64,000 nucleotides of DNA from Anaerolineae bacterium (GTDB lineage: Bacteria > Chloroflexota > Anaerolineae > Anaerolineales > E44-bin32), in assembly GCA_011192015.1 (NCBI GenBank), contig DUET01000074.1, forward strand, positions 96,875 to 160,874, written 5' to 3'. The translations under genes and the position numbers were made by a program. Numbering within the stretch: the first letter of the stretch is position 1; each line of letters begins with the position of its first letter. The notes below the pieces were generated by a model. The model had not been told where the DNA came from. It did not search any database and was given only the letters and a program-made list of their open reading frames with translations. Below are positions 9,796 through 19,418 of this stretch, in pieces.

Positions 9796-9827
9796 ACGGA
9801 CAGATGGAAGCATCCACATCTGTCCGT
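9796..9827 (+). terminator. Hairpin between the convergent hut and PspC genes
   Basis: Perfect 11-bp stem ACGGACAGATG / CATCTGTCCGT with a 10-base loop, 48 bases after the small membrane ORF. No long T-run follows on either strand, so it may be a factor-assisted or bidirectional terminator. Confidence 0.5.
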
Positions 9828-9876
9828 AGCTATGAGGATACTTAGTTAGATCAGGTCCAAATCTACTGCTTTCGAT

Positions 9877-10065
9877 CTAGGCTCTGGGAATCACGATCCA
9901 CAGAATGATGTACGGCAGCAGGCCTGGGATTCCACCGGGGAGGAAAGCGATCAGGAACGCTAGTCTGAACCACCATGGATTGATGCCGTAGAATTCACCC
10001 AGCCCGCTGCAAACACCGGCCACGATCCCACCCCCACGTGTTCTTCTCAGGACCTTTTCAGACAT
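9877..10065 (-). CDS. PspC-domain membrane protein
   Basis: A 62-aa protein with the PspC domain: VLRRTRGGGIVAGVCSGLGEFYGINPWWFRLAF followed by a hydrophobic C-terminal helix ending LWIVIPRA. The track starts 30 bases upstream, but AGAGGTGAG sits just before the ATG at 10065, giving the usual N-terminus MSEKVLRR. Stand-alone PspC proteins are membrane-associated and in some bacteria take part in the envelope-stress phage-shock response. No pspA or pspB is nearby. It is monocistronic, running towards hut across a shared hairpin. Domain is certain; function in this organism unknown. Confidence 0.9.
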   Translation of the reverse strand: MSEKVLRRTRGGGIVAGVCSGLGEFYGINPWWFRLAFLIAFLPGGIPGLLPYIILWIVIPRA

Positions 10066-10163
10066 TTCTCTCACCTCTTCTCTCCATGTACGCACGTTTC
10101 ACACAACATTCAACCAGCATTGGGATTTTTAGCTTGACTTCTGACTGACAACATGCAGAGAAG

Positions 10164-10192
10164 ACGAGGCTCCTCGCAGGGAGGAGCCTCGT
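10164..10192 (-). terminator. Terminator downstream of groEL
   Basis: Perfect 12-bp stem ACGAGGCTCCTC / GAGGAGCCTCGT around a 5-base loop, located 58 bases beyond the groEL stop. On the minus strand it is followed by the pyrimidine-rich CTTCTCT, so it resembles an intrinsic terminator with an imperfect U-tract. Confidence 0.75.
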
Positions 10193-10249
10193 TTGCGGCT
10201 CCGCATGTTCAGGCAGAGCATATTACTTGGTATCGCTTGTCGCTGCGGT

Positions 10250-11905
<1,656 letters not shown>

Positions 11906-11945
11906 TTATAAGGCGTATGGTCAACGAATGGTGATAGAACCGCGC

Positions 11946-12239
11946 TTATTCGATCAGCGCGAGAATGTCACTCTCTCTCAGAATCAACAGCTTGTCGCCG
12001 TTGATCTTGATCTCCGTGCCTCCGTACTTGGCGAAAAGGACTTTATCGCCTTCGGAGACGTCCATGGGAACTCGATTGCCGCTATCGTCGCGACTGCCCG
12101 GCCCAACGGCCAAGACTTCGCCCTTCTGGGGCTTTTCCTTTGCCGTTTCAGGAAGCACGATGCCTCCGGCGGTGACTTCCTCCTCTTCGAGCGGCTTCAC
12201 CAGCAGGCGATCGCCCAGCGGTTTTACCTTGAGTGACAT
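11946..12239 (-). CDS. groS: Co-chaperonin GroES (10 kDa)
   Basis: A 97-aa co-chaperonin. It begins [14 protein letters not shown], carries the mobile-loop contact [13 protein letters not shown] and ends with the usual [18 protein letters not shown] strong ribosome binding site (GGAGGAGG) precedes the ATG. The CIRCE operator and sigma-A promoter lie 52-118 bases upstream. First gene of the groESL operon. Confidence 0.98.
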   Translation of the reverse strand: MSLKVKPLGDRLLVKPLEEEEVTAGGIVLPETAKEKPQKGEVLAVGPGSRDDSGNRVPMDVSEGDKVLFAKYGGTEIKINGDKLLILRESDILALIE

Positions 12240-12290
12240 GCGAACCCTCCTCCATTGATTTTGAGCTGATTGGGTGACACAGATTGCAAG

Positions 12291-12317
12291 TTAGCACTCA
12301 AGACGGGCGAGTGCCAA
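12291..12317 (-). promoter_or_regulatory. CIRCE operator of groESL
   Basis: TTAGCACTC-N9-GAGTGCCAA, matching the CIRCE consensus (TTAGCACTC-N9-GAGTGCTAA) except for one base in the second arm. It lies between the groESL promoter and the groES ATG. CIRCE is the binding site of the heat-shock repressor HrcA, whose gene is not in the window. Confidence 0.95.
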
Positions 12318-12328
12318 CTTGCGAAAAT

Positions 12329-12357
12329 AGTTTACTCAAATCAATACGGGGTGTCAA
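12329..12357 (-). promoter_or_regulatory. Sigma-A promoter of groESL
   Basis: On the minus strand: TTGACA (12357-12352), a 17-base spacer and TAAACT (12334-12329), ending 11 bases before CIRCE so that HrcA would block initiation. The -35 hexamer contains the TGA stop codon of the preceding TPR gene. Confidence 0.85.
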
Positions 12358-13796
12358 GGGGAAGGAGTGGAGGACGGTTCCGGGGACTGAGTTGTGGTGG
12401 GCGTGGGTGTTGGTTCAGGGATGCCTGCTCCACCAAAACAGCTGCGTGCCAGGATCAATCTCCCCTCCTCCACAATGCTTGCCACGATAGGATCCCCTCC
12501 GTACGGCGAGGTCATGATCTGCGTGAATACGCGTTCGGCTTCGTCGCAGGCAAAGCCGTAACCCGGGCTTCCGCTGTAATACGCTAAAGCTGACCCGTAG
12601 GTGTAGTAATACACCAAGCTTTCGCTGTTCAAGGTGAGTCCTTCGATTGGGCTGCCGTAGGCTTCGGCATCCGCATCCGATCCACAAGCGAACACGAACT
12701 CACAAAGCACGGCTCTGCTCTCCTCAGCCGTGCATCCATCGACAGCGCATTTGAGCACCGAGATCGAACTCTCGTAGTTGCGCGCCTTGTAGAAGACGAC
12801 CCCCAACAACCCGTAGATGTTGGCGTTATCCGGATTGAAAGCCAACGCTCGTTCGACATTCAGAGCGCTGATGAAGAATTCCCCCATCTGCAGGTAGGTT
12901 CGCGCGATGGCCAGATACGGAATGGGATCCTCGATCCCTAATTGCTCGTTCATCTGAGCGGCTTTGTTGAAGAATGTGAGTGCCTCGTCGGGCTTGGACA
13001 AGCGGCGATAGTTCACGCCAATCCGAATGTAGAGAAACGTCAAATTGGGGGCTACTTCAGTCGCCCGAATGTACTGTTCGATGGCCAAGTTGTAAGCCCC
13101 GAGATTCTCCAAAACCGTCCCGTAAATCCGATACACATCAACAGCGAACTCACTGCCAACTGCAACACTCTCCGCCGCCAGCTCGGCGAATTGGGAGGCC
13201 TGGGCATATTTCTGCTGATCGACTTGAACCTCGGCGTAGATGGCCAGGGCCAGGGGATCATCCGGAGCAAGATGCCTGGCGAGCTCCACAGCGCTCGTTG
13301 CCTCGGTGATATGGGCCTGCCAATTGGTTTCGTCCGCCGCCGCCAGCCAATCGTAAACCAGCCCTCGAATGGCATGCACGTAGCTATCATCTGGGTCCAG
13401 TTCAGCCGCCTGGTCGATCGCTTGGCGTGCTTCCTGCAGCATGGCCAGACGGTCCCCAAAGCTCGGCTCCGACTCGCTGCCATAGGTTTGTACACGAGCC
13501 AGATCCGCCCATAACCGGGCATTCTGCGGATCGAGCTGCGTGCCATGCTGGTAGGCCTGGATAGCGTCCCCGAGGTTTCCGGAGGAGAAATGCGCCTTGG
13601 CTTCCAGTGCATAGGAGTAGGCGGTACGCGTGGAAATGGGTGTTGGCAGGAACAGGGGTTGGACCACGTTCCCGATCTCTACCATCCAATACAAACCCAG
13701 TCCAGCCAGGATCAACACCAGGTAGACCAGGATTCTCCAGGGTCTGAATCGGCGACCCCTTCCACTAAGAGAAAGTCGTTCCCCTTTGAGCTCCAT
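12354..13796 (-). CDS. Membrane-anchored TPR protein (second of tandem pair)
   Basis: A 480-aa protein. A basic cytoplasmic N-terminus is followed by one transmembrane helix (about residues 23-43), then a long TPR region from about 58 to 400 (for example AIQAYQHGTQLDPQNARLWADLAR and AIEQYIRATEVAPNLTFLYIRIG), and a Pro/Thr/Ser-rich tail. The bulk is predicted outside the membrane, so it is probably a scaffold for envelope proteins. Several cysteines in the last third could form disulphides. It lies 20 bases after the similar gene 13817-15262, with the same helix-then-TPR plan, so the two look like an old duplication. It ends inside the -35 box of groESL. No enzymatic motif. Confidence 0.85.
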   Translation of the reverse strand: MELKGERLSLSGRGRRFRPWRILVYLVLILAGLGLYWMVEIGNVVQPLFLPTPISTRTAYSYALEAKAHFSSGNLGDAIQAYQHGTQLDPQNARLWADLARVQTYGSESEPSFGDRLAMLQEARQAIDQAAELDPDDSYVHAIRGLVYDWLAAADETNWQAHITEATSAVELARHLAPDDPLALAIYAEVQVDQQKYAQASQFAELAAESVAVGSEFAVDVYRIYGTVLENLGAYNLAIEQYIRATEVAPNLTFLYIRIGVNYRRLSKPDEALTFFNKAAQMNEQLGIEDPIPYLAIARTYLQMGEFFISALNVERALAFNPDNANIYGLLGVVFYKARNYESSISVLKCAVDGCTAEESRAVLCEFVFACGSDADAEAYGSPIEGLTLNSESLVYYYTYGSALAYYSGSPGYGFACDEAERVFTQIMTSPYGGDPIVASIVEEGRLILARSCFGGAGIPEPTPTPTTTQSPEPSSTPSP

Positions 13797-13816
13797 CTTC
13801 GATCAAAATCTCCGAT

Positions 13817-15262
13817 TCAGGGGGTTGCGGTCGGCGTCGTTGCAGCAGAGAAGGCGCTGCACATCTCAAGAGTTAACTCGGCGTTCTCGGCCGCCACTTC
13901 ATCGTCAGGAACGCCCAACAGCAGCGCGCGGGCAATCTCTCGTGCTAATTCACATTGTCCATTTCGGGCCAAGGCCAAGGCATAGGTGTAGTAGAAGCCC
14001 ACCGCGCGGGAATCCCCAGGCTCCAGCGGGAGCCCCACGACATAGGCGCCCTCAACGATGGACACAACCGTTCCGTGGAGGTCAATCGGATTCTCGACTC
14101 CGCTGATCGGAACGGGTGGAATGCCATCGTCGATTTCGATCACCAGCGCCACCAACTCGCCATCCCCGCCAGGTATGGCAATCACATTGACGACATCGCC
14201 CACCTCAATCCCGGCGTCGACGCGTGCATCCGGATCGACCAGCAGTTCCTGATCATCGATCACCCACTGATCCGGCATCATGCCACCATGGATCGCCATC
14301 CCCAATTCCTTGATCGCCGGCAGCACCTGATTGTTGTTGTAATACATGCGTCCGAGATCGCCGTGAAGATAGGGATCCGAGGGATCCATGTGCATGGCCT
14401 CTTCAGCCCACTGACTGGCCTTGCCGAATTCTCCAATGCGCGCATGCGTCAGCGCCAACCTCCGGTAGGGAAGAACATCGGTCGGCGATAGCACACTCGC
14501 CCGGGTGTAGCTCTCGATTGCCTTGGTGGTATCGTTCAGCGCCAGGTACATGTCCCCAATCGACATGTGCAGGATGGCCAGATTGGGATTGATGCTCACG
14601 GCGGTTTGATAGGACTCGATCGCCTCGGCGTAGCTGCCGGTCATCTCCCAGACGTATCCCAATGCCCGGTGGGCTTCCAACAGGCTTGGCGCCATCTCTA
14701 CGGCAGCTCGCGCCTCATCCAATGCTTCCCTGTAATTCCCGGGACTAACATCGATCAGAATTTCGGCGTAATAGGCACGCGCCAGAGCCAGATTGGGATC
14801 CATCTCCAGCGCCAGTTCGATCTTCTCCAGAGCTTCAACATACCGACCCTGAAAATCAAGACTCCATGCGAGTACAGCGTAGGCGAGCGCAGAATTCTCA
14901 TCGATCAAGAGAGCATTGCTGGCGTTCTCCTCCGCTTGCTCGTATTTTCCCAAGAAGACTTCCAACCGCGCCAGCGCGATATAGTGCGCCGGCTCGTCGG
15001 GATCGACGCTGATCGCTTGCGCGTAGGCTTGTTCGGCTTGTGCAAGTTTCCCGCTCTGAAACAGCGTCTCCGCCTCGGTCACAAAGGCAACCGGGCTCTG
15101 CGTCTCAGTCGGTTCAGGAATGAACGGGGGCGGTACCGAAGGAACGACCACACGCTCAACATAGATCAAGATGCCGATGAGAATAAGCAGCAGAAGCACG
15201 CGCCATGGATTGGAGCGGCGTCGTTTCTTCCTCATTTTCCACTTACTGCCACTGAGATACAT
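13817..15262 (-). CDS. Membrane-anchored TPR protein with embedded beta domain (first of tandem pair)
   Basis: A 481-aa protein with basic N-terminus (MRKKRRRSNPWR), one helix (about residues 20-40), a proline-rich spacer and about eight TPR units between residues 58 and 330. Residues about 330-412 are not TPR. They are beta-rich and resemble DUF5666-type modules (QELLVDPDARVDAGIEVGDV, then HGTVVSIVEGAYVVGLP). A short helical stretch and a Thr/Pro tail follow. Met1 or Met10 (15235) could start; neither has a clear ribosome binding site. Promoter TTGACG-18-TAAGAT lies 52 bases upstream. Probably an envelope scaffold; no known function is recognised. Confidence 0.82.
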   Translation of the reverse strand: MYLSGSKWKMRKKRRRSNPWRVLLLLILIGILIYVERVVVPSVPPPFIPEPTETQSPVAFVTEAETLFQSGKLAQAEQAYAQAISVDPDEPAHYIALARLEVFLGKYEQAEENASNALLIDENSALAYAVLAWSLDFQGRYVEALEKIELALEMDPNLALARAYYAEILIDVSPGNYREALDEARAAVEMAPSLLEAHRALGYVWEMTGSYAEAIESYQTAVSINPNLAILHMSIGDMYLALNDTTKAIESYTRASVLSPTDVLPYRRLALTHARIGEFGKASQWAEEAMHMDPSDPYLHGDLGRMYYNNNQVLPAIKELGMAIHGGMMPDQWVIDDQELLVDPDARVDAGIEVGDVVNVIAIPGGDGELVALVIEIDDGIPPVPISGVENPIDLHGTVVSIVEGAYVVGLPLEPGDSRAVGFYYTYALALARNGQCELAREIARALLLGVPDDEVAAENAELTLEMCSAFSAATTPTATP

Positions 15263-15313
15263 GATGCTATGATCTTCCTCGGGCGGATACGAACGCCATG
15301 GGATGGGATGTGC

Positions 15314-15343
15314 ATCTTACCACCCCGTCTGGAACACCGTCAA
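15314..15343 (-). promoter_or_regulatory. Promoter of the TPR gene pair
   Basis: Minus strand TTGACG (15343-15338), 18-base spacer, TAAGAT (15319-15314) preceded by TGG, i.e. an extended -10. It lies in the divergent region facing the 15452 membrane-protein gene. Confidence 0.65.
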
Positions 15344-15451
15344 GAACCACCCCCTGATCCCCCCTAGAGAACCTTCATTCCTATTTCGAACAGAGCGAAT
15401 CGAAGCCAGGCACGGTTGTTGCAACCATCCACGTGCACATATGGAGGCCAG

Positions 15452-15916
15452 ATGCAAATCCAACAGCTCCTTCTCCTGCTTGGTGTCGGCGCACTCTACT
15501 TGGGATACGCGGGCGTGATGGGCGTTTTGATCCGCCGGGCGACATCTTCCTCGTCTCGTCCCCTCGACGGGCTCCTGGCGTTCGCCCACGGATTGTTGCT
15601 CGTCCTGCCGGCTTCGATCCTGGTCCTGGGTTTGGTCGAGTTGTCCTTGATCATGCGATGGATCCTGCTTGTTGCGGGATTGATCATCCTGATCCTGGGC
15701 GCTAAACAACCCCAATGGGCTCCACAGAAATTGTGGCGCCGGTCCTTCGGACAACGCTACTTTGCCATCGCCATGGCTTTGGCTGCCTTCTGGGCGCTCT
15801 GCATGGCGGCTGCCAAGTCAAGTTTGGTCCCCGCCCTCCTGGGTGTGGTTGCAGCCATCGCCTGCGGACTCTCTCTCCACCTGGCCCCGCCTGACGTCAC
15901 GTCACCTTTGAGGTAA
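15452..15916 (+). CDS. Four-helix membrane protein of unknown function
   Basis: A 154-aa hydrophobic protein with four predicted helices (about residues 4-27, 43-66, 68-86 and 103-145, the last possibly a helix pair) and basic loops (RR, LWRRSFGQR). The track begins 36 bases upstream, but GGAGG at 15443-15447 is spaced for the ATG at 15452 (MQIQQLLLLL). No family is recognised. It is followed 47 bases later by rnz on the same strand. The gap contains a short CCGCCT-GCC-AGGCGG hairpin (15923-15937), so the two may be separately transcribed. Confidence 0.7.
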   Translation: MQIQQLLLLLGVGALYLGYAGVMGVLIRRATSSSSRPLDGLLAFAHGLLLVLPASILVLGLVELSLIMRWILLVAGLIILILGAKQPQWAPQKLWRRSFGQRYFAIAMALAAFWALCMAAAKSSLVPALLGVVAAIACGLSLHLAPPDVTSPLR

Positions 15917-15963
15917 AATGAACCGCCTGCCAGGCGGCAAATGACGTTAGATCGGGGTTCTCC

Positions 15964-16884
15964 TTGTTTGAGCTTACCTTTCTCGGAACCTCTGCATCAG
16001 CCCCCTCTGTACGTCGGGGGCTATCCGCGCAGATCGTGAGTTATCGGGATCACCGCTTCCTGATCGATTGCGGCGAGGGAACACAGCGTCAAATCCTTCA
16101 ATCAGGGATCGGATTTCGCCGTTTAAACCGCATCCTGATCACTCACGGGCATCTCGATCACATCCTCGGCCTGGCGGGATTGCTGTCCACATTCATGCGC
16201 TGGGAAGCCATCGATCGTCTCGAAATCTGGGGAGGCCGGTGGGCTTTGGAACGCATCCGCGATCTTCTCTTCGGCGTCGTTCTGAGAGGCCATCGCCCCC
16301 CGATCGATATCGAGTTGATCCCCATCAAGAAGGGCCTCCTCTTCGAGGATGACGGCTTCCGGATCTCCGCCTTCCCGGTCACCCATCGCGGCCGCGACAG
16401 CTATGGCTACCGTTTCGACGAACCTCCCAGGCGGCCCTTCCTCCCCGAACGAGCTGAAGCGTTGGGCATTCCCTTTGGTCCCTTACGGCGCAGGCTCGTG
16501 GAGGGCGAAACGGTTACGCTGCCCGATGGAAAGGTCGTTACGCCGGATGATGTTCTGGGACCTGTTCGCCCCGGAACGCGCCTGGTGCATGTGGGTGATT
16601 GCGCGCGCATCGACAACATCATTCAGGAATGCCATCAGGCTGACGCCATCGTGATCGAATCCACCTACTTGGAAGATGAACGCGAGCTGGCGCGTGAATT
16701 TGGGCACATCACGGCTCATCAAGCTGCTGAATTAGCCGTTGCCGCTGAGGCGCATCAGCTTTTCCTGACCCACATCTCCCGCCGCTACCGCGACCGTCAG
16801 ATCCTCGAAGAGGCCAGCGCTGTTTTTCCCAACACCACCGTGGCGCGCGATTTCGACCGCTACGAGATCCGGCGATCTGAGTAG
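15964..16884 (+). CDS. rnz: Ribonuclease Z (tRNase Z)
   Basis: A 306-aa metallo-beta-lactamase-fold endonuclease that removes the 3' trailer of tRNA precursors. The zinc motif HxHxDH is THGHLDH (residues 60-66). Other family residues are in HVGDCARID (Asp ligand), the ESTYL and GHITAHQAAELA motifs, and FLTHIS near the C-terminus. Length fits the short bacterial form. The start is a TTG giving MFELTFLGTSASAPS, the usual RNase Z beginning. tRNA genes without encoded CCA need this enzyme, and the tRNA-Gln in this window has no encoded CCA. Confidence 0.96.
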   Translation: MFELTFLGTSASAPSVRRGLSAQIVSYRDHRFLIDCGEGTQRQILQSGIGFRRLNRILITHGHLDHILGLAGLLSTFMRWEAIDRLEIWGGRWALERIRDLLFGVVLRGHRPPIDIELIPIKKGLLFEDDGFRISAFPVTHRGRDSYGYRFDEPPRRPFLPERAEALGIPFGPLRRRLVEGETVTLPDGKVVTPDDVLGPVRPGTRLVHVGDCARIDNIIQECHQADAIVIESTYLEDERELAREFGHITAHQAAELAVAAEAHQLFLTHISRRYRDRQILEEASAVFPNTTVARDFDRYEIRRSE

Positions 16885-16988
16885 AAAAGCTCCGCATCAA
16901 ACTCGCGCCTATCCCCATGGAATTTGATATGTACATACGCCCCCTGTATTCCCTGTAAGCTCCTTAAGGCTGGCAGGGTACTCGCACA

Positions 16989-17017
16989 TTGACCCAGGGC
17001 ATCAGGGGCGATAGAAT
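16989..17017 (+). promoter_or_regulatory. Promoter of the FmdB-type gene
   Basis: TTGACC (16989-16994), 17-base spacer, TAGAAT (17012-17017), ending 29 bases before the ATG at 17047. The remainder of the 160-base gap after rnz shows nothing else clear. Confidence 0.7.
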
Positions 17018-17046
17018 CTCTAAACAGCGGAACCACTGAGGCAAAC

Positions 17047-17271
17047 ATGCCGATCTACGAATATGAATGCCAGGATTGCCAGCAACGCTTCGAAGCCCTT
17101 CGAAGGATGACTGATGCAGACGCAGCCATCGCCTGCGAACACTGTGGAAGCGGGAATACCAAACGCGCGCTCTCCGTCTTCTTTGCCCAAAGCGGCGGCA
17201 AAGTGATCGCAGGAAGCAATGGGAATTGCTCATCATGCACCGGAGGGACTTGCTCGACGTGTGGATTCTAA
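17047..17271 (+). CDS. FmdB/zinc-ribbon family small protein
   Basis: A 74-aa protein with the FmdB-type zinc ribbon: MPIYEYECQDCQQRFEALRR and CEHCG supply two CxxC pairs. The C-terminus is Gly/Ser/Cys-rich (NCSSCTGGTCSTCGF) and could bind additional metal. FmdB-like proteins are widespread and proposed to be regulatory, but their function is mostly unproven. It has its own promoter and a strong terminator follows. Confidence 0.9.
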   Translation: MPIYEYECQDCQQRFEALRRMTDADAAIACEHCGSGNTKRALSVFFAQSGGKVIAGSNGNCSSCTGGTCSTCGF

Positions 17272-17299
17272 GTTCCCTACGATAAGGAAACCGCAATCC

Positions 17300-17336
17300 A
17301 AAAGTGCCACTTGCCGGATGTGCAAATGGCGCTTTT
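17300..17336 (+). terminator. Bidirectional intrinsic terminator
   Basis: AAAAGTGCCACTTGC / GCAAATGGCGCTTTT form a 15-bp stem with two G-T type mismatches and a 7-base loop. The A-run on one side and T-run on the other allow termination of both the FmdB gene (plus) and the Mth938-like gene (minus). Confidence 0.8.
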
Positions 17337-17374
17337 CTTCTATCCCATGATCAGCTTGTAGTCGGAGAATTACA

Positions 17375-17734
17375 TCAGCAGGTGAGATGGATCGCAAGCG
17401 CCACGCGTGCTTGCTCAGCCTGCTGATTGTAGGCTGCGCAAGCCTGCTTGCTCCTCAAAACCACGGGTTCGATTCCCCTGGATTCGAGTTCACGCAAGAC
17501 TTCATCAGGAACCTTCATGGATCCAAAAAAACCCGCTCCGATGATGAGCACCTGGGGCGGATCTTCGAGCACAGTTTCCAAATCCGACAACGCAAGCAGA
17601 TGGCTCTCCTTTCGGTGCCAATCTCTCTGAACACTCTCAGGGAAGAGAATAACATCCCGACGGTACGTGATCCCATCCACGATGATGGATCCGAAGCGAT
17701 AAGCCTCGATCTTGGGTACAGGGTTGGTACTCAT
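17375..17734 (-). CDS. Mth938-like domain protein (DUF498)
   Basis: A 119-aa protein of the Mth938/NDUFAF3-like family. The N-terminal beta segment is RFGSIIVDGITYRRDVILFP, and the core VLIIGAGFFGSMKVPDEVLRELESRGI plus VLRSKQACAAYNQ matches the family. The eukaryotic relative NDUFAF3 assists complex I assembly, but bacterial members are unassigned and the proximity to nuo here may be chance. It overlaps the acylphosphatase stop by 4 bases (translational coupling). Confidence 0.85.
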   Translation of the reverse strand: MSTNPVPKIEAYRFGSIIVDGITYRRDVILFPESVQRDWHRKESHLLALSDLETVLEDPPQVLIIGAGFFGSMKVPDEVLRELESRGIEPVVLRSKQACAAYNQQAEQARVALAIHLTC

Positions 17735-18024
17735 TCAGCTGCCGCAGTCCTGCGCAGTTCGAAGGTGGTGGAATCCTGAAGGGGTGTCAACCAATTCGTT
17801 TCCACATGATCCACGCGCGCCGCGGACGGACCCCTTTGGCACCACGCAATCATGCGATGAACACTCTCGGTTTCCCCCTCAAAGATGGCTTCAACCGTCC
17901 CATCGAACAGATTGCGCACCCAGCCATGAATGCCCATGGAAACTGCACGTTCCTTGACATAGGATCGGAAATAGACGCCCTGCACACGACCGGAAATGAC
18001 GACGTGCGCTCTCACAATCCCCAT
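17731..18024 (-). CDS. acyP: Acylphosphatase
   Basis: A 97-aa enzyme hydrolysing acyl phosphates. The signature GRVQGVYFRSYVKERA carries the catalytic Arg, and GIHGWVRNLFDGTVEAIFEG carries the catalytic Asn. The ferredoxin-like fold length is normal (~90 aa). Transcribed ahead of, and overlapping, the Mth938-like gene. About 150 bases upstream hold no recognised feature. Confidence 0.95.
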   Translation of the reverse strand: MGIVRAHVVISGRVQGVYFRSYVKERAVSMGIHGWVRNLFDGTVEAIFEGETESVHRMIAWCQRGPSAARVDHVETNWLTPLQDSTTFELRRTAAAE

Positions 18025-18175
18025 CTACGACACTCTCCAGAAGCCTGCTTCCTTAACCAGAATATACAATGAAACTGCCTCTTACCCGAAATCAAACCCG
18101 ATTCATGGATAAGCGAGAGATCATCCCTACGCTTCGCAGCACTCGGTTGCAACCGTAAGATTTCCAGTCTGGATC

Positions 18176-18790
18176 CTAATGCAAGTAAAGCTCGTGCAAC
18201 CTTTCCAACGACATCCACATGCGCGCCCTCACCAGGTCCGTAAGGCTTCTGGTTCGCGTAAAACCTGGATTGAAGGTCCACATCAAGGCCATGGAGAAGA
18301 GATTGTCCCAGAAGGCTCGCCGCCATAAACGGACACCTGGCCGCTCCTTGAGAGTCGTATCGAAGCCTAGTTTCTCCAGTATCGGTTCCACCTTATGAAT
18401 GTCGGTTACCATGCCGAACTCGGCGCGCAACGCGATGAAAGACCCTCGATTCGAATCAGATCCGCACCAGTCGCTCAGCAGTCTCAATGAAATATGGAAG
18501 TGACGCAACAAGGCTCTTCCTCGAGCCAAGCCTTGCTTGGTGAGCAGATGATTAGCCAGCCGCTCATTCCACAAGTGAAGATCCAGCACCGGATCGCCCG
18601 TGCGCACTTGTTTTCCGTCGGAAAGCATGATGTTCATGTCGCTGATGCCCGGCGAGATTCGGAGCAGGCAATCGGGATGGTCGCTGTAGCAGACAACGCC
18701 ATAGTGGCGTCGTAACATGCCATCGATTGCTTGTATGGTCCACCGAATCAAACCGCCAGGCGGGAGGTACTTGTTCACACCCTCCCCCAT
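18176..18790 (-). CDS. YkoP-like domain protein
   Basis: A protein of about 204 aa from the ATG at 18790. The track's longer start (18835) would overlap the upstream gene by 61 bases; neither start has a clear ribosome binding site. Features are an N-terminal LIRWTIQAIDGMLRRHYG, the segment LSDGKQVRTGDPVLDLHLWN, and a C-terminal basic region ending MSLERLHELYLH. These recall the YkoP-like domain found in Firmicutes and attached to polysaccharide deacetylases in other bacteria. The assignment is from memory of the pattern and needs a profile search. No catalytic motif seen. It overlaps the DMT-type membrane gene by 16 bases, so the two are probably one operon. Confidence 0.6.
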   Translation of the reverse strand: MGEGVNKYLPPGGLIRWTIQAIDGMLRRHYGVVCYSDHPDCLLRISPGISDMNIMLSDGKQVRTGDPVLDLHLWNERLANHLLTKQGLARGRALLRHFHISLRLLSDWCGSDSNRGSFIALRAEFGMVTDIHKVEPILEKLGFDTTLKERPGVRLWRRAFWDNLFSMALMWTFNPGFTRTRSLTDLVRARMWMSLERLHELYLH

Positions 18791-19185
18791 GCGATGAGCA
18801 TCAAACCAAGAAAGACGAACGCCACACCCAACCACTGCACGCCCGAGAAGCCTTCACGAAAGATCAGATACGCGCTGAAGACCTCCGCCGATACGAATGC
18901 CAAGCCGATACCGATGGCGCTCGCTAACTGAACAGAGGCAAATCGAACCAAGCCGGCAAAGGTAAGCTGGGTGCCAAGACCAAAGGCGCTGCCTATGATC
19001 TGCCAGATGAGAAAATCCTTGAAGGACTCACTTCGCCCGGAGATGGCGAAGCTTGTCGTGGCGCCTATATTCACGATCTGGTTGAGGACTGCAATGCCTA
19101 GGATGAGGATGCCTCCACGAGTCGAGGGAGCCATGCCGAATGGGCCCGAAGGATCTGGAAGGGGAATCGAGCGAAGCCACTTCAT
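18775..19185 (-). CDS. Small DMT-superfamily (EamA/SMR-like) membrane protein
   Basis: A 136-aa protein with four helices (about residues 25-45, 55-80, 85-108, 115-135). It ends with the EamA/SMR-like pattern VQWLGVAFVFLGLMLIAWG. It lacks the membrane-embedded Glu of EmrE in helix 1, so a multidrug proton antiporter is not supported; it could act as a half-size transporter. First gene of a two-gene unit with the YkoP-like protein. Substrate unknown. Confidence 0.75.
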   Translation of the reverse strand: MKWLRSIPLPDPSGPFGMAPSTRGGILILGIAVLNQIVNIGATTSFAISGRSESFKDFLIWQIIGSAFGLGTQLTFAGLVRFASVQLASAIGIGLAFVSAEVFSAYLIFREGFSGVQWLGVAFVFLGLMLIAWGRV

Positions 19186-19336
19186 CGACCTTTCCCTCCT
19201 CTGAAGCTGCTGATGGCCTGTTTGTCTAGCATAGCCGATGCGGGATGAAAAGGGAATGTGTTACGCCACTCCACCTTTCCTCTGATGGTTGCTCATTCGA
19301 TACCTCAAGCCATCACGAAATCCGTATAGAAAAGAA

Positions 19337-19363
19337 CATTCCCACCCCGTTGGGGTGGGAATG
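19337..19363 (-). terminator. Terminator of the nuo operon
   Basis: Perfect 12-bp stem CATTCCCACCCC / GGGGTGGGAATG with a 3-base loop. On the minus strand it is followed by TTCTTTTCTAT. It lies 56 bases after the nuoN stop and is one of the strongest terminators in the window. Confidence 0.9.
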
Positions 19364-19418
19364 ATGCAAATTGAAAGCTGATTCCTGCCGGAGTCTACGA
19401 TTCTTTGACTGGCTATCT

